A DNA stretch of 64,000 bases from Falsirhodobacter sp. 20TX0035 (lineage in GTDB: Bacteria; Pseudomonadota; Alphaproteobacteria; Rhodobacterales; Rhodobacteraceae), in NCBI RefSeq assembly GCF_028307215.1, contig NZ_JAQMHV010000014.1, positions 19,176 through 83,175 on the forward strand, in the 5' to 3' direction. This document shows, one piece after another, positions 22,069 to 29,780 of the stretch (its first letter is position 1; the number at the start of each line of letters is the position of its first letter). The position numbers and the translations under genes were made by a program. The notes under the pieces were generated by a model. It was not told the DNA's origin, ran no database searches, and worked only from the letters and a program-made list of their open reading frames with translations.

Positions 22069-22466
22069 CCTTCATCGCCCGTATGAAAGGCGCCCTCGGC
22101 CTGAAGCCTGAAAGGGTCGAACGGATCGAGCCGGTCTTCCGGCAGCGCAAGCCGATCAAGGTCAAGCCGAAGCGCACGTCGCCCGACGCCAAGGCCCACA
22201 TGGCCGCCGTGGCCGCCTGCCCCTGCGTCATCTGCGGCGCACGTCCGGTCGAGGTCCACCACTGCATCTCGGCGCGCTATGGCAGCCGCAAGCGGAGCGA
22301 CTTCGAGACGATCCCGCTGTGCGTTGCCCATCACCGGATCGGCCCCGAGGCCATCCACCAGAACAAGGCCGCGTGGGAAGCCGCGAATGGGCCTGACACC
22401 GATTATCTCCCCGTGGTCGCAGACATGCTGGCCGGGGAATTCACAAGCCCATGGAGGCAGTCATGA
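22065..22466 (+). CDS. Ref/DUF968-like HNH nuclease
   Basis: The protein is 133 aa. The basic N-terminus (FRQRKPIKVKPKRTSPDAKA) leads to a zinc HNH core: CPCVICGARPVEVHHCISAR, then SRKRSDFETIPLCVAHHRIG, then AIHQNKAAWEAAN. This is the layout of P1 Ref and related DUF968 nucleases, which cut DNA at RecA-made displacement loops. It lies with Rad52 and RusA-type genes, consistent with recombination or repair. Confidence 0.78.
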   Translation: MTFIARMKGALGLKPERVERIEPVFRQRKPIKVKPKRTSPDAKAHMAAVAACPCVICGARPVEVHHCISARYGSRKRSDFETIPLCVAHHRIGPEAIHQNKAAWEAANGPDTDYLPVVADMLAGEFTSPWRQS

Positions 22467-22861
22467 ACAGCATCGCTGTCGAGTTCGAGACCATGTCCGG
22501 CGTCTTCCACAAGATGCACCTGCGGGATCTGCCCTCGCGCGCGATCCTGCACTGGTTCACCGGCGCAGATGAGGGCAACGCCCACGATCACCCATTTGAT
22601 ATCGACATCCTCATCCTGATGGGCGGCTACGTCGAGCGGGTGTGGCAACCGGACGGCACCTACGAGGACATCACCCGCAGCATTGGCGACAAGTTCATCA
22701 CCTCGGCCGACAAAATCCACAAGATCATCGAGCTGCTGGATGGCCCCTGCCTGACGATCGCCACCTATGGCCCGGGCGTGAAGGCTGCCGGCTTCTGGCG
22801 CTGGATCGACGGCAAGGCGCAGCGCCGTGACTGGAACGGCGAATGGGAGGACCGGCTTTGA
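22463..22861 (+). CDS. Cupin-like phage protein
   Basis: The protein is 132 aa. AILHWFTGADEGNAHDHPFD then IDILILMGGYVERVWQPDGT and IHKIIELLDGPCLTIATYGP has the strand order and HxH (HDH) ligand spacing of a small cupin barrel. The metal-bound cupin fold could act on a nucleotide sugar or modified base; nothing narrower is visible. Coupled to the nuclease gene by ATGA. Confidence 0.55.
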   Translation: MNSIAVEFETMSGVFHKMHLRDLPSRAILHWFTGADEGNAHDHPFDIDILILMGGYVERVWQPDGTYEDITRSIGDKFITSADKIHKIIELLDGPCLTIATYGPGVKAAGFWRWIDGKAQRRDWNGEWEDRL

Positions 22862-24060
22862 CCCACACGACACAAGCAGGGCTGCGGGCGCAGATCGTCG
22901 CCGTCAAGGAAGGATCTATCCGTGCCACGGCCAACATGGACGACACCCCCTGGTCGATCGCCGAAATGATCGGTCTGTTGCAGGACTGGCATGCGGTAGA
23001 TCCCAAAAGAACGATCGAGGTGCGCCTGTCCCCGCTCGCCGCGCGGGGCATCACGAACCTTGATGAGGTGGAGGTGGGGAAACCTGTCGTGCTGCGTCTT
23101 TGGGACAACGGCGCAGGTGCTTGCTACTTCGAGCCGTTCACCCCGCCCGCCCCGCAGGAGACAGCGCCCGCAGCGGAGCCGGTGGACGGTGAGATGCTGC
23201 CGTGCCCGTTCTGCGGAGGTCCCCCGGATCGGCTTACTCTGGACGAAGACGACGGCAAGCATAACGCCGGCGGCGATGTGATCTACTGCAAGCGGTGCGG
23301 TGCATCCTCTCACGTCGAGTTCGGCTTTAAAGAGAACCTTGTTGACCGCTGGAACACGCGCACCTCACCCCCGCCCTCTGCCGCGCCCACGGACAGCGAA
23401 GAAGGCCCGTGCGTTGAGGATGACGGATGCCCGACCGAAATGGCCGTCCTTAAGCGGTTCTGGCGTAAGTATCATCCGCTGTTCAAGGATGCCGCGCCCA
23501 CGGACAACACGGCGCTGGTGGAGGCGGCTTATTCCGAAGTCATGCGCCGACAGAAGGATATGCAACAACGTGTCCCTGTCCAGATGACGGAAAGGGAAAT
23601 CGGGCGGCGAGAAGGTAGGCAAGAAGCATATCGTGACTGCCTCGCGATTTTCCGAACAGTCTTCGGGCTTCGTATCGGTGACAACGCCGCCCTTGCCAGC
23701 CGCCCCGCCGCGCCCAAGGCCGATACCGATGTGGCGGCGGACATCATCGACCGCATCCCGAAGCTGTCTGATGATGATCTGGCCGAGGCGTTCCGGCACT
23801 CTTCGCCGGACGCCCCCTTGGCCGACCGGCTACGGCATCCTCCGTCACCATATCAACCTTCGCGCCTTCGATTAGAGGCAGCCGACGCCTTGGACGCTGC
23901 GCACCGCGATCTGGAAACACTCCTGGTGCAGCTGGACGCCCACCAAGCCAATACCGGCGAATATCTTGAGGGGGAGGATTGGGCCGTCGTGGAGCAAATC
24001 CGCGCCGCCCTCACCGATCCGGCGAACAACCGCAGCGCGGGGGAGCGGGACGATGAATGA
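22858..24060 (+). CDS. Large accessory protein with a central Lar-like zinc domain
   Basis: It encodes ~400 aa beginning at a TTG that overlaps the preceding stop; the start is uncertain. Residues ~110-165, LPCPFCGGPPDRLTLDEDDG, then VIYCKRCGASSHVEFGF and then NLVDRWNTR, are a Lar restriction-alleviation-type zinc module. The flanks are low-complexity linkers with phage accessory-type helices (YSEVMRRQKDMQQRVPVQMT). Lar proteins in Rac-type prophages modulate type I restriction. Whether this divergent version does so is unknown. Confidence 0.6.
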   Translation: MTHTTQAGLRAQIVAVKEGSIRATANMDDTPWSIAEMIGLLQDWHAVDPKRTIEVRLSPLAARGITNLDEVEVGKPVVLRLWDNGAGACYFEPFTPPAPQETAPAAEPVDGEMLPCPFCGGPPDRLTLDEDDGKHNAGGDVIYCKRCGASSHVEFGFKENLVDRWNTRTSPPPSAAPTDSEEGPCVEDDGCPTEMAVLKRFWRKYHPLFKDAAPTDNTALVEAAYSEVMRRQKDMQQRVPVQMTEREIGRREGRQEAYRDCLAIFRTVFGLRIGDNAALASRPAAPKADTDVAADIIDRIPKLSDDDLAEAFRHSSPDAPLADRLRHPPSPYQPSRLRLEAADALDAAHRDLETLLVQLDAHQANTGEYLEGEDWAVVEQIRAALTDPANNRSAGERDDE

Positions 24061-24247
24061 AGCAAAGCCAGCAACGCAACTGCCCTGTGAAGGGTGCGGC
24101 CAGCCTACCGGCAGCACATGCTGGATCGATTGCGGAATGAGCCTGTGTGGTGCGCCCTTGTGCGGAAGCTGTCGTCATGTGGATCACCCGTTTCTATTGC
24201 TACACGAGCCCGCCCCCAGAGCCAGCAACGAGGCGCGCCATGACTGA
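24053..24247 (+). CDS. Cys-rich small protein (64 aa)
   Basis: LPCEGCGQPTGSTCWIDCGM then SLCGAPLCGSCRHVDHPFLL has eight Cys and two His in 40 residues, enough for two zinc sites. It overlaps the previous gene by 8 nt. Probably a small zinc adaptor. Family unknown. Confidence 0.55.
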   Translation: MNEAKPATQLPCEGCGQPTGSTCWIDCGMSLCGAPLCGSCRHVDHPFLLLHEPAPRASNEARHD

Positions 24248-24830
24248 CCGGACCCCCACCAACGACAACGCGACGGCGGGGCTGGTGGCCGACAGGCTGC
24301 GTGACCCAAGCACCCAACTTCTGTGGAGCGACAGGATAGACGCCGCCGAGACCATCGAACGCCTGCAAGCCCGCGTGGCCGAGGTGGAGGCGGAACTGGA
24401 TGCGGCGGGTCGAACCTTGGCTTATTGCGAGAGGAATTGGGCAGCTACCGACGCAAAGACGCTTGATCTTCTTGCCGAGGCGAGGAGCCAACGCGATGCC
24501 GCCCTATCGCGCGAGAAGGAGGCGAAGGCCGAGGGGATGCGACTGTGGGAAGCAGCCAAACCCATAGCCGACCTGAGCGAACAAGCCGGGCCGGAGCATC
24601 ATTTTGTCACAGTGCCGGTCATGCAAGTTGACGCACTCCGCGCCGCCCTCGCGCAATCCGGCGGGACCGATCCGGCGCAAGGCAAGGGGGACATCGCGAC
24701 CACCGCCCTCGCCTACCTGGTGAACGCCCAGCACGACCTGCGCACGGGCAGCGATCCGGCGCGGGCACTGGCCACCCTCAGCGAAGGGGTGGCTGCGGTT
24801 GAGGCCGGAATGGCGGGAGGTGGAGCATGA
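24240..24830 (+). CDS. Coiled-coil phage accessory protein (196 aa)
   Basis: IDAAETIERLQARVAEVEAE then LDAAGRTLAYCERNW forms a long heptad coiled coil (~32-105). The C-terminal YLVNAQHDLRTGSDPARALA helix pair is common to Rhodobacterales prophage accessory proteins. No catalytic motif. It is an operon member, ATGA-coupled to the methyltransferase gene. Confidence 0.6.
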   Translation: MTDRTPTNDNATAGLVADRLRDPSTQLLWSDRIDAAETIERLQARVAEVEAELDAAGRTLAYCERNWAATDAKTLDLLAEARSQRDAALSREKEAKAEGMRLWEAAKPIADLSEQAGPEHHFVTVPVMQVDALRAALAQSGGTDPAQGKGDIATTALAYLVNAQHDLRTGSDPARALATLSEGVAAVEAGMAGGGA

Positions 24831-25489
24831 CCCCGATGCGGATCCTGATCGGCTGCGAGACGAGCGGCACCATGCGGCGCGCTTTCGCCGCGCGGGGGCA
24901 TGACGTCTGGTCCTGCGACCTCCTGCCGGCCGACGACGGCAGCAACCGCCACATCATGGGCGATGTGCGGGATCACCTGAATGACGGCTGGGATATGCTG
25001 ATCGTGGCGCACCCCCCCTGCACCCGACTCTGCAACAGCGGTGTGAGGTGGCTGAGCGCCCCGCCCCGCGGTCGGACGCTGGACGAGATGTGGGCCGAGC
25101 TTGCGGAGGGCGCCGACCTGTTTGCGGCCTGCTGGAAGGCTCCGGTGCCGCGGATCGCGGTAGAGAACCCGATCATGCACAAGCACGCCAAGGCTCTGAT
25201 GCCGGCCGACCTGCCCCGGCCCCAGATCGTTCAGCCGTGGTGGTTCGGGGAAGAAGCATTCAAGGCGACGGGCTTCTACCTGCGCGGCCTGCCGCAGCTG
25301 GCGCCCACAAACCGCCTGACCCCGCCGCGCAAGGCCGAGGAACCGGCCCGCCACGCCGCCTGGTCGAAGATCCACCGCGCCAGCCCCGGCCCCGATCGCT
25401 GGAAACTGCGCAGCGCCACCTTCCCCGGCGTGGCCGCCGCCTGCGCCGAACAATGGTCGCCTATGATCGAGGATAAATGCTATGGGTGA
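24827..25489 (+). CDS. Cytosine-C5 methyltransferase-like phage protein
   Basis: The protein is 220 aa. RILIGCETSGTMRRAFAARG then HDVWSCDLLPADD is a motif I/II-like SAM region. DMLIVAHPPCTRLCNSGVRW has a PPC loop like the catalytic motif IV of C5 methyltransferases. AVENPIMHKHA resembles motif VI (ENP). It lacks a clear target-recognition domain and motifs IX-X, being about half the usual length. It may be a reduced DNA methylase or a nucleotide-modifying relative. It lies two genes before the integrase. Confidence 0.65.
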   Translation: MTPMRILIGCETSGTMRRAFAARGHDVWSCDLLPADDGSNRHIMGDVRDHLNDGWDMLIVAHPPCTRLCNSGVRWLSAPPRGRTLDEMWAELAEGADLFAACWKAPVPRIAVENPIMHKHAKALMPADLPRPQIVQPWWFGEEAFKATGFYLRGLPQLAPTNRLTPPRKAEEPARHAAWSKIHRASPGPDRWKLRSATFPGVAAACAEQWSPMIEDKCYG

Positions 25490-25652
25490 ATTGCGTCCCA
25501 TCATGAAGCCCGCAGACATCCGGCGCGCCGTGTCGGAATGGGCAGCTCAAGGACTTCGCGTCCAAGTGAAGCCCGACGGCACGATCACGGTCGAACCAGC
25601 AGCAATGCCGCAGACGGGTGATGCCTTCGACGCAGTGGACTTCACCCGATGA
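25482..25652 (+). CDS. Small protein preceding the integrase (56 aa)
   Basis: The product starts MGELRPIMKPADIRRAVSEW. A helix is followed by a beta hairpin (GLRVQVKPDGTITVEP). Proteins of this shape commonly precede integrases in Rhodobacterales prophages. An excisionase or integrase-accessory role is a guess. It overlaps both neighbours (8 nt and ATGA). Confidence 0.6.
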   Translation: MGELRPIMKPADIRRAVSEWAAQGLRVQVKPDGTITVEPAAMPQTGDAFDAVDFTR

Positions 25653-26632
25653 AGCGAGGCCTGCCTGCCCACGTCTACAACAAGAAGGGGGTGCTGTATT
25701 TTCAGCGGCGCGGCTATCCCACCGTCCGCATCCAGGCAGAGGCCCATACCCCAGCCTTCGCCGCCGAGTACGCGCGGCTGCTGGCTGGAGAGAGGGCGAG
25801 CTATTCCGGCCCACGCACGTTCAACGCGCTGATCGCCAGCTACGTGGCCAGCGATCGGTATAGACGCCTCAGCCTAAGGACGGTTCAGGACTATGATAAG
25901 GTGCTGGCCTGGACGAAGGAAAAGGTCGGAACCCTGCCGGTCGGCAGTCTCCAGCGCAAGGATGTGATCCGGGCGCGGGACGCGAACCGGAAGACGCTGC
26001 GCTTTGCCAACTACATCGTCCAGATCTGGCGCATCCTGATGGAGCACGCGATCGACATCGGATGGCGAGATGACAACCCCGCCAAGGGTGTCTCGCTGCT
26101 GAAGTCAGATGCGGATCCTCGGGAAGCATGGCCGCAGGACAAGATCGATGCGTTCCGCACGGTGGCGACCGGTCGTGCGCTGCTGATCTTCGAGCTGTGC
26201 CTCGGGACCGGTCAGCGGATCGGGGACGTGCTGAAGATGCGATGGAGCGACATCGAGAACAGCGGAATCAACGTCCAGCAGGGCAAAACGAAGGCCAAGC
26301 TGTGGGTGCCTCTGACGCCGAGGCTTGCCGGTATCTTGGGCGCGACGCCCCGTATCGGGCTGACGATCTGCGCCTGGGGGACAGCTGGCAAGGCCACCTC
26401 CTACCGCGGCGCGGCCGACATGGTTCTGGAGGTGCGGCGGCAGATCGGCGCGGAGGCATATGACCTGCACGGGCTTCGCTACTCGGCGGCGGCAGAATTG
26501 GCGGCGGCCGGGTGCAGCGACGAGATGATCATGGCGATCACCGGCCACAAAACCTCCGCCATGGTGGCGCGATACGCGGGGCCGGCACGGCAGAAAGCGC
26601 GGGCCACAGAGGCTCAGGAACGGCGAAAATAG
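25649..26632 (+). CDS. int: Tyrosine recombinase/integrase
   Basis: The protein is 327 aa. The N-terminal half has the core-binding SAM-like domain (TFNALIASYVASDRYRRLSL). Catalytic residues visible are Arg190 (GTGQRIGDV), His274 and Arg277 (HGLRY), His300 (ITGHKTS) and Tyr309 (ARYAGPARQ). The full set indicates an active enzyme. It is the last gene of the rightward operon, next to host DNA, and marks the prophage edge. Transcription from the early promoter links its expression to induction. Confidence 0.95.
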   Translation: MKRGLPAHVYNKKGVLYFQRRGYPTVRIQAEAHTPAFAAEYARLLAGERASYSGPRTFNALIASYVASDRYRRLSLRTVQDYDKVLAWTKEKVGTLPVGSLQRKDVIRARDANRKTLRFANYIVQIWRILMEHAIDIGWRDDNPAKGVSLLKSDADPREAWPQDKIDAFRTVATGRALLIFELCLGTGQRIGDVLKMRWSDIENSGINVQQGKTKAKLWVPLTPRLAGILGATPRIGLTICAWGTAGKATSYRGAADMVLEVRRQIGAEAYDLHGLRYSAAAELAAAGCSDEMIMAITGHKTSAMVARYAGPARQKARATEAQERRK

Positions 26633-26862
26633 CGTCGCAACATTCTCGGATTGTTCACGCTCTGTCCGGCGCTTTTCTCAACACGACATCAGGGAAAATC
26701 ATGGGGTTGCGCGGGGATTTGCAATCCGGTGCATAGCCTGCCTGCCCACCCGCCGTAGACCAAGACTGAGGGGTATGTAGCTGACGAAGAAACGGGCTGC
26801 AAGACCTTCCTTGCACGCCCGCGCGGCAAGCGGGGCGGTTGGCCCGCCCCTGCTCCGATACC
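26633..26862. other. Prophage-host junction (probable att region)
   Basis: 230 nt without a gene between the integrase and sod. One attachment site should lie here; the other is outside the window, so no direct repeat can be checked. I see no tRNA. A GC hairpin (GGGGCGG 26832-26838 / CCGCCCC 26844-26850) just beyond the sod stop may end sod transcription. Confidence 0.5.
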
Positions 26863-27552
26863 TTAATCAGCCAGGGCGGCTTCGTAGCGTTCCGACACCT
26901 TGTCCCAGTCGACCACGTCCCACCACGCCGTCAGATATTCCGGGCGCCGGTTGTTGTAGGTCAGGTAATAGGCGTGCTCCCACACGTCATTTCCAAGAAG
27001 CGGTGCGCCCTGCGTTTCGGCCACGTCCATCAGGGGGTTGTCCTGATGGGGTGTCGTGGTGATCTCCAACTCATTCTCGTCGTTGACGATCAGCCAGACC
27101 CAGCCGGACCCGAAGCGGGCCGCACCGGCCTCCTCGAACGCCGCGCGGAACTCCTCCTTGGACCCGAAGGAGGTGGTGATCGCCTCCGACAGCTCGGCCG
27201 ACATCTCACCCGTCTGGCCGACCGGGGCCATCGTTTCCCAGAAGAAGGTGTGGTTCCAGACGCCGCCCGCGTTGTTGCGGATCGCGGGCGTGAAGGTTCC
27301 CGCCTGTGCGACCAGTTCCTCAAGCGAGGCCTCTTTCGGCGCGTCACCCGCCTCGACCGCCTTGTTCAGGTTGTCGACATAGGCCTTCTGGTGCTTGCCG
27401 TGGTGCAGCTCCATCGTCTCGGCGCTGATCACGGGGGCAAGGGCGTCCGTGGCGTAGGGCAGATCCGGAAGCTCGAATGGCCCCTGCGTCTGCGCAGCCG
27501 CGACGACCGGGCATAGAACCAAGGCGCCGGCGAAAATGGTCTTGTGGAACAT
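26863..27552 (-). CDS. sodB: Exported Fe/Mn superoxide dismutase
   Basis: The protein is 229 aa. A signal peptide (MFHKTIFAGALVLCPVVAAA, cleavage near AAAQ) precedes a full SodA/B domain. Metal ligands: the helix MELHHGKHQKAYVDNL, GGVWNHTFFWETM, and DVWEHAYYLTYNNRR. It removes superoxide in the periplasm, which is unusual because most SodB enzymes are cytosolic. The ATG at 27552 is chosen for the AGGAGGAGA ribosome site 7 nt upstream. Fe versus Mn cannot be decided reliably here. Confidence 0.9.
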   Translation of the reverse strand: MFHKTIFAGALVLCPVVAAAQTQGPFELPDLPYATDALAPVISAETMELHHGKHQKAYVDNLNKAVEAGDAPKEASLEELVAQAGTFTPAIRNNAGGVWNHTFFWETMAPVGQTGEMSAELSEAITTSFGSKEEFRAAFEEAGAARFGSGWVWLIVNDENELEITTTPHQDNPLMDVAETQGAPLLGNDVWEHAYYLTYNNRRPEYLTAWWDVVDWDKVSERYEAALAD

Positions 27553-27856
27553 GACGTGTCTCCTCCTCATGAAAAGAACGAACACGCGTCAGCCAAGACC
27601 GTTCCAGCCGCCCGCTGTGGCAGGATGCCGCTGAGGGGCCGAAATCCGGCATATAAAATTTTATCTACCGCGTCTTTGAAGCCACAGCCGGCAGGCGCGC
27701 CGATGCCGTCCAGCCAACCGGGCAAGCCAACACACGCGCAGGCTGCACCTAGCAGGCGTGGAACATCCGAAACATTTGCATGCGCTCAGCAGGCCAAAGC
27801 TGGTGGCAGAACAAAGACACAACTATAGATTGTCATGAAGAAGTCCATGACAGGTC
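27553..27856. promoter_or_regulatory. Divergent control region between sod and the polysaccharide operon
   Basis: 304 nt with no convincing gene. On the sod strand GGAAC followed after 16 nt by TGTT resembles the alphaproteobacterial EcfG stress-promoter pattern (GGAAC-N16/17-CGTT). A second GGAAC lies near 27750 on the plus strand without a good -10. A TATAGAT lies about 30 nt before the start at 27857. All are tentative. Confidence 0.35.
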
Positions 27857-29032
27857 ATGATGCTGATCATCGTTGCAGATGACGACGCGCTCCAACGCCG
27901 CTACGTGTCGGTCGTGATGACGAAACTCGGTCATCAGGCGCTGGAGGCGTCCGACGGGGCGGAGGCACTCGCCCTTCTGATGCAGACCGAGGCGCAGATT
28001 CTGGTCTGCGACCTCGACATGCCTTTGATGAACGGCCTGCGCCTGACGCAGGAGATCCGGGCCCTGAACCTGGATCGCTACGTCCACATCATCATGATCA
28101 CCGGCAGCGAACAGAACGAGGATCGCAAGCACGCGCTGGACGCGGGCGTGGACGACTTCATGACCAAGCCCTTCGACGCGGCCACGCTTCGGGTGCGCAT
28201 CGGCGCCGCCGCCCGGCTGGTGGAACACGAACGGCAGATGAAGGAAAAGACCCGCATCCTGCACGAGGCGCATGAACGCATCCGCACGGATCTGGAAGCC
28301 GCGGCAACGGCCCAGCGCCGGATGCTGCCGCTGGGCGTGCGGTCCATCGGCGACTATGGCTTTGCCGCGGCCTTCCAGCCGTCCACCTTTGTGTCGGGCG
28401 ACATGTTCGGGCATTTCACGCTGGGACCCGGCCGCATCGGCTTCTACGCGATCGACGTGTCCGGGCACGGGATCAAGGCCGCGCTGACCTCGGTCGCGTT
28501 CGGGCACCTCGTGACCTCCGAATATTTCGCGACGCACGCCACCGACGAAGACGGCCGCCCCGACCCTGCCCGTCTGGCGCGCGTGCTGAACGGCCGCTTC
28601 CACAAGCCGGACGATGAAACCTACCTGACGATGTTCGCGGGCGTGCTGGAGGAAGCCTCCGGCGATCTTGTCTTCTGTCAGGCGGGCTATCCTATGCCGA
28701 TGCTGGCCCGGCCCGACCGGACGGTGCGCCTGATCGGCGAGGGTGGCTTCCCCATCGGGCTGTGGGAAGGGGCGGAGTATCACAACCTGTCCCTGCGCCT
28801 GCAGCCCGGCGAACGCATCGTCCTGTGCTCGGACGGCGCGACCGAGGCGGAAGACGCCAGCGGCACCGCCTTTGGCGAGGAGCGCCTCAGCGCCCTGATC
28901 GCCCAAGAAACCGACCGCCGCACCGAGGATCTGCCGGCCCGGGTCGCCGCCGCATTGGCCGAATGGCGCGACGGCCGCCCCTTGGAAGACGACCTGACCG
29001 TTCTGGCACTGGAGAGGAGACCCACAGCATGA
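27857..29032 (+). CDS. Response regulator with PP2C-type phosphatase (RsbU/HsbR-like)
   Basis: The protein is 391 aa. The receiver domain (~1-120) has IIVADDDALQRRYVSVVM, the phosphoacceptor Asp52 in LVCDLDMPLMNG and Lys in TKPFDA. A coiled coil (~120-155) leads into a SpoIIE-type phosphatase: FVSGDMFGHFTLGPGRIGFY, AIDVSGHGIKAALTSVAFGH, LCSDGATEAED and LEDDLTVL with the metal-binding Asp residues. It should dephosphorylate the STAS protein encoded next. It is the first gene of the operon and couples to the STAS gene by ATGA. Confidence 0.92.
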   Translation: MMLIIVADDDALQRRYVSVVMTKLGHQALEASDGAEALALLMQTEAQILVCDLDMPLMNGLRLTQEIRALNLDRYVHIIMITGSEQNEDRKHALDAGVDDFMTKPFDAATLRVRIGAAARLVEHERQMKEKTRILHEAHERIRTDLEAAATAQRRMLPLGVRSIGDYGFAAAFQPSTFVSGDMFGHFTLGPGRIGFYAIDVSGHGIKAALTSVAFGHLVTSEYFATHATDEDGRPDPARLARVLNGRFHKPDDETYLTMFAGVLEEASGDLVFCQAGYPMPMLARPDRTVRLIGEGGFPIGLWEGAEYHNLSLRLQPGERIVLCSDGATEAEDASGTAFGEERLSALIAQETDRRTEDLPARVAAALAEWRDGRPLEDDLTVLALERRPTA

Positions 29033-29370
29033 TCACCACCGACACCCACGGGCAAGGCATCTGCCTTGTCACTCCGAACATGCCGCGCCTGACCGCCGCC
29101 ACCGCCACCGCCTTCAAGGACGAGGTGGTGCAGATGATCGACCAGGGCTACGACAAGCTGGTGATCGACCTTGCCGAGGTGTCCTTCGTCGACTCCTCCG
29201 GCCTTGGCGCGCTGGTGGGCCTGCTGAAGCGGGTGGGCACGCGGGGGGAGATCATCCTGTGCCAGCCCGCCGACAGCGTCATGCAGATGTTCCGCATCAC
29301 CCGCATGGACCGCGTGTTCCGCTTTCTGCCCGACCGCGCGCAGGCGCTGGACGCGTTGAACGCGGGCTGA
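29029..29370 (+). CDS. STAS anti-sigma factor antagonist
   Basis: The protein is 113 aa, one STAS domain. KLVIDLAEVSFVDSSGLGAL contains the conserved DSSGLG loop, with the phosphorylatable Ser at 56/57. When dephosphorylated by the PP2C protein it should bind the HATPase partner encoded next. It may also act on another target, as SypA does in Vibrio. Starts inside the stop of the phosphatase gene. Confidence 0.92.
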   Translation: MITTDTHGQGICLVTPNMPRLTAATATAFKDEVVQMIDQGYDKLVIDLAEVSFVDSSGLGALVGLLKRVGTRGEIILCQPADSVMQMFRITRMDRVFRFLPDRAQALDALNAG

Positions 29371-29371
29371 G

Positions 29372-29776
29372 ATGCAGCTGTTCAGCGCCACCATCCCCCC
29401 GGATCTGGCCGAGGTCGACGCCATCGCCCCGCAGCTGACGGCGCAGGCGCAGGCCGTCCTTCCCGAGGACCGGCTGCCCGCGTTCGAGATCGCGGTGGTG
29501 GAGGCCCTGACCAACGTGATCCGCCATGGCGGGCTGGCGCCGGGCCAGACCGTCAGCATCGCCCTGCACCGCACCCCCGCCGGGATCGAGGCTGCGATCA
29601 CCGACGAAGGCCCCGCCCTGCCCCCCGATCTTTTCGCCCCCCGTCCCGAGGAGGAGGAGCCAGACCCCTTCGCCGAATCCGGGCGCGGCATCGGCCTGAT
29701 CCTGATGTGCACCGACGGCGTCACCGCCACGCGGGAAGGCGGCCGCAACCGCCTTGTCCTGCGGTTTGACGGGTGA
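29372..29776 (+). CDS. RsbW-like HATPase anti-sigma factor / serine kinase
   Basis: The protein is 134 aa, HATPase_c_2 family. N-box: AFEIAVVEALTNVIRHG. G1: ITDEGPALPPDLF. G2: ESGRGIGLILMCTDGV. It lacks a dimerisation/His domain, as expected of RsbW-type kinases that phosphorylate the STAS Ser and hold a sigma factor or other effector. It begins 1 nt after the STAS stop. No sigma factor gene is present in the window. Confidence 0.9.
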   Translation: MQLFSATIPPDLAEVDAIAPQLTAQAQAVLPEDRLPAFEIAVVEALTNVIRHGGLAPGQTVSIALHRTPAGIEAAITDEGPALPPDLFAPRPEEEEPDPFAESGRGIGLILMCTDGVTATREGGRNRLVLRFDG

Positions 29777-29780
29777 CGCG

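Noticed and set aside
26633..26862. tRNA gene as integration target
   Set aside because: I looked for a cloverleaf and CCA-like end between the integrase and sod and saw none. The target may be intergenic, or the tRNA may be at the other, missing, end.
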